From contig JAFRNK010000065.1 of assembly GCA_017430225.1 (NCBI GenBank), forward strand, positions 44,743 to 108,742: a stretch of DNA of 64,000 nucleotides, written 5' to 3'. The translations under genes were made by a program, and so were the position numbers. Below, one piece after another: positions 62,807 through 64,000 of this stretch. The notes beneath the pieces are model-generated. The model worked only from the letters and a program-made list of their open reading frames with translations, did not search any database and was not told the DNA's origin. This DNA comes from Clostridia bacterium (GTDB taxonomy: Bacteria > Bacillota > Clostridia > Christensenellales > Aristaeellaceae). Every line of letters starts with the position of its first letter. Within the stretch, counting starts at the first letter, position 1.

Positions 62807-63268
62807 TCAGAAAAGGATCCCAGTCGGCATACGGATACCCAGCAGCAGGCTGAAAACCAGATAAATCACCGCTGTAATCACGATGGTAAATATCACCAGG
62901 ACGACCGGCCTGATCTTATTCTTACCACGCATCAGCCACACATAGCCAGCGCCGGCGATCAGTGTGGAGGGAATATAGCCGAACAGATACATCAGTACCG
63001 CGTACAGTACGGAGAACCCTATGATCATGCCCGCTTTTTTCCACTCGTGGCAGGAAAGGCCCTTGGAGGCCTTTCCTGCTTTCGAAGTGATAAACTTCCC
63101 GATTCCGCATACCAGCAGCGCGATTGAGCAGATATAGGGAAAAAGCTTAGGTCCGGGATCCGCACTGTCCAGCGAGAAAGCCTTATTGATATTGCTCGTC
63201 AGTAGGATTCCTGCCAGCGCGAAGGCAATAACGCACAGGCTGAAGACGCGTTCTCGGTTCAGTTTCAT
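62807..63268 (-). CDS. tctB: Tripartite tricarboxylate transporter small permease TctB
   Basis: A 153-residue membrane protein with four spans, the usual size and layout of TctB (LCVIAFALAGILLTSNINKA, then GPKLFPYICSIALLVCGIGK, and two C-terminal spans). It joins TctA as the small membrane subunit. It lies 21 bases after tctC and 13 before tctA. Confidence 0.9.
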   Translation of the reverse strand: MKLNRERVFSLCVIAFALAGILLTSNINKAFSLDSADPGPKLFPYICSIALLVCGIGKFITSKAGKASKGLSCHEWKKAGMIIGFSVLYAVLMYLFGYIPSTLIAGAGYVWLMRGKNKIRPVVLVIFTIVITAVIYLVFSLLLGIRMPTGILF

Positions 63269-63289
63269 GGCGTGATCCTTTCCGGGTCT

Positions 63290-64000
63290 TTATTTGCCCA
63301 GTCCCATGGAAGCCGCTGCCTCTTCATACGCATGGAAGGTTTTTTCATTCCACCCCTGCGTACTCTCCAACGTATCAAAATACTTCATGGGCATATTCAT
63401 TTCCTTGACCTTGGCTTGCAGTTCTTCAGAAACTTCAGCTTCGTAGAACGTCTTCTGCATGATGGCCAACACTTCATCACTGACACTTTTAGGAGCCATG
63501 AACATGATGTTGATCACTACGTCCACGTCCTGATATCCAGCCTCAGCCAGGGAAGGCACATCCTTCACCGCGTCGAGCTTCAGTTCCGGATCCATAGTAT
63601 ACACGCACGCCAGTACTTTGATATCGCCAGAGGCCGCATAAGAAGCAGTAGTCGTTCCATTAATCAGACTAGCCTGTACAATGTTTCCAAGGACAGCCTT
63701 CATTCTGTCGCCATCACTGCCGCTTTCAACAAAACGGACTTCAATCCCCAGAGAGTTCATAGCGCTCTGGGCTACAAAGTGAGAGGCAGAACCAATCTGC
63801 ATGCCAAAGACGATTTTCTTGGGGTTCTCCTTTGCGTACTCGACAAATTCTCCGATCGTAGACCAAGGAGAGTCTTTGGGAACAACAATATAATGAGGCA
63901 CCTGACTGTAGGTTACGCTGAACACCCTGAAGCTTTCAAGTGGGTTCAGGTTGTGAGTACCACTCAGGTAGCTGGTAAACAAGGAAGTAGTACATACCAG
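63290..64000 (-). CDS. tctC: Tripartite tricarboxylate transporter substrate-binding protein TctC, partial
   Basis: The last 236 or so residues of a Bug/TctC family binding protein; the frame stays open to the window edge, so the N-terminus and signal peptide lie outside. Typical segments are HYIVVPKDSPWSTIGEFVEY, KIVFGMQIGSASHFVAQSAM, VLACVYTMDPELKLDAVKDV and PSLAEAGYQDVDVVI. It should bind a small carboxylate outside the cell and pass it to TctAB. Confidence 0.93.
   Translation of the reverse strand: MVCTTSLFTSYLSGTHNLNPLESFRVFSVTYSQVPHYIVVPKDSPWSTIGEFVEYAKENPKKIVFGMQIGSASHFVAQSAMNSLGIEVRFVESGSDGDRMKAVLGNIVQASLINGTTTASYAASGDIKVLACVYTMDPELKLDAVKDVPSLAEAGYQDVDVVINIMFMAPKSVSDEVLAIMQKTFYEAEVSEELQAKVKEMNMPMKYFDTLESTQGWNEKTFHAYEEAAASMGLGK

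Overview
The window is a gene-dense, mostly GC-rich stretch of a Bacillota (class Clostridia) chromosome. The signs are strong Shine-Dalgarno sites (AGGAGG type), frequent TTG and GTG starts, TTGACA-N17-TATAAT promoters, a perfect CIRCE element before groES-groL, an archaeal/fungal-type aspartate-semialdehyde dehydrogenase, an energy-coupling-factor (ECF) folate transporter and many family-1 sugar ABC systems without a local ATPase. The carbohydrate genes (galactanase, alpha-galactosidase, beta-mannosidase, KduI/KduD) suggest an anaerobe of gut or rumen living on plant polysaccharide. Assignment to a family such as Aristaeellaceae/Christensenellales would be a guess. No rRNA, tRNA or CRISPR array was recognised.

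Layout. 0-2 kb: an ECF-like sigma factor and its membrane partner. 2-7 kb (minus): livKHMGF branched-chain amino acid transporter. 7-11.2 kb: asd-dapA-dapB-MATE, the lysine/diaminopimelate branch. 11.2-12.5 kb: an AT-rich insertion with one membrane protein, flanked by a diverged copy of the MATE gene end and by 21-bp iterons. 12.5-15.1 kb: HAD nucleotidase, SnoaL-like protein and a secreted protein of unknown function. 15.1-17.6 kb: ApbE and a secreted nitroreductase-like/FMN_bind flavoprotein, divergent from a palindromic control region. 17.6-25 kb: Tex, a secreted C45-type hydrolase, groES-groL under CIRCE, and a VanZ/DD-carboxypeptidase fusion. 25.1-26.7 kb: a tetrahydrofolate riboswitch controlling folT-nth. 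26.8-31.6 kb: GH53 galactanase, a LysR regulator and a secreted fumarate-reductase-like flavoprotein with a C-terminal FMN_bind domain. 31.7-36.9 kb: a large hydrolase/membrane protein with foreign codon use, GH27 alpha-galactosidase, long-form HPF and a small membrane protein.

37-42.2 kb: a sugar ABC transporter (binding protein and two permeases), an AraC/GyrI-like regulator and a stand-alone LOR/SDH (ornithine cyclodeaminase-like) protein. 42.4-49.3 kb (plus): one long apparent operon of dUTPase, beta-lactamase-like protein, ZnuA-like protein, GT2, GH2 beta-mannosidase and Gfo/Idh/MocA oxidoreductase. 49.4-56.5 kb (minus): a second long operon of acyltransferase-like protein, KduI, DUF4177, KduD, TIM-barrel isomerase, response regulator, histidine kinase and ROK kinase, which looks like a uronate module carrying its own two-component system. 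56.6-60 kb (minus): a sugar ABC transporter interrupted by a 322-bp MITE-like hairpin element. 60.4-64 kb (minus): tctC-tctB-tctA and a metallo-beta-lactamase-fold hydrolase, with tctC cut by the window edge.

The most distinctive theme is extracytosolic flavin chemistry: one flavinyl transferase (ApbE) and two secreted proteins that keep complete flavinylation motifs. The second is unusually symmetrical regulatory DNA: -35 boxes on the arms of a perfect palindrome before apbE, and a promoter framed by 15-bp inverted repeats before the galactanase. All functional calls come from reading motifs by eye; no database search was run.
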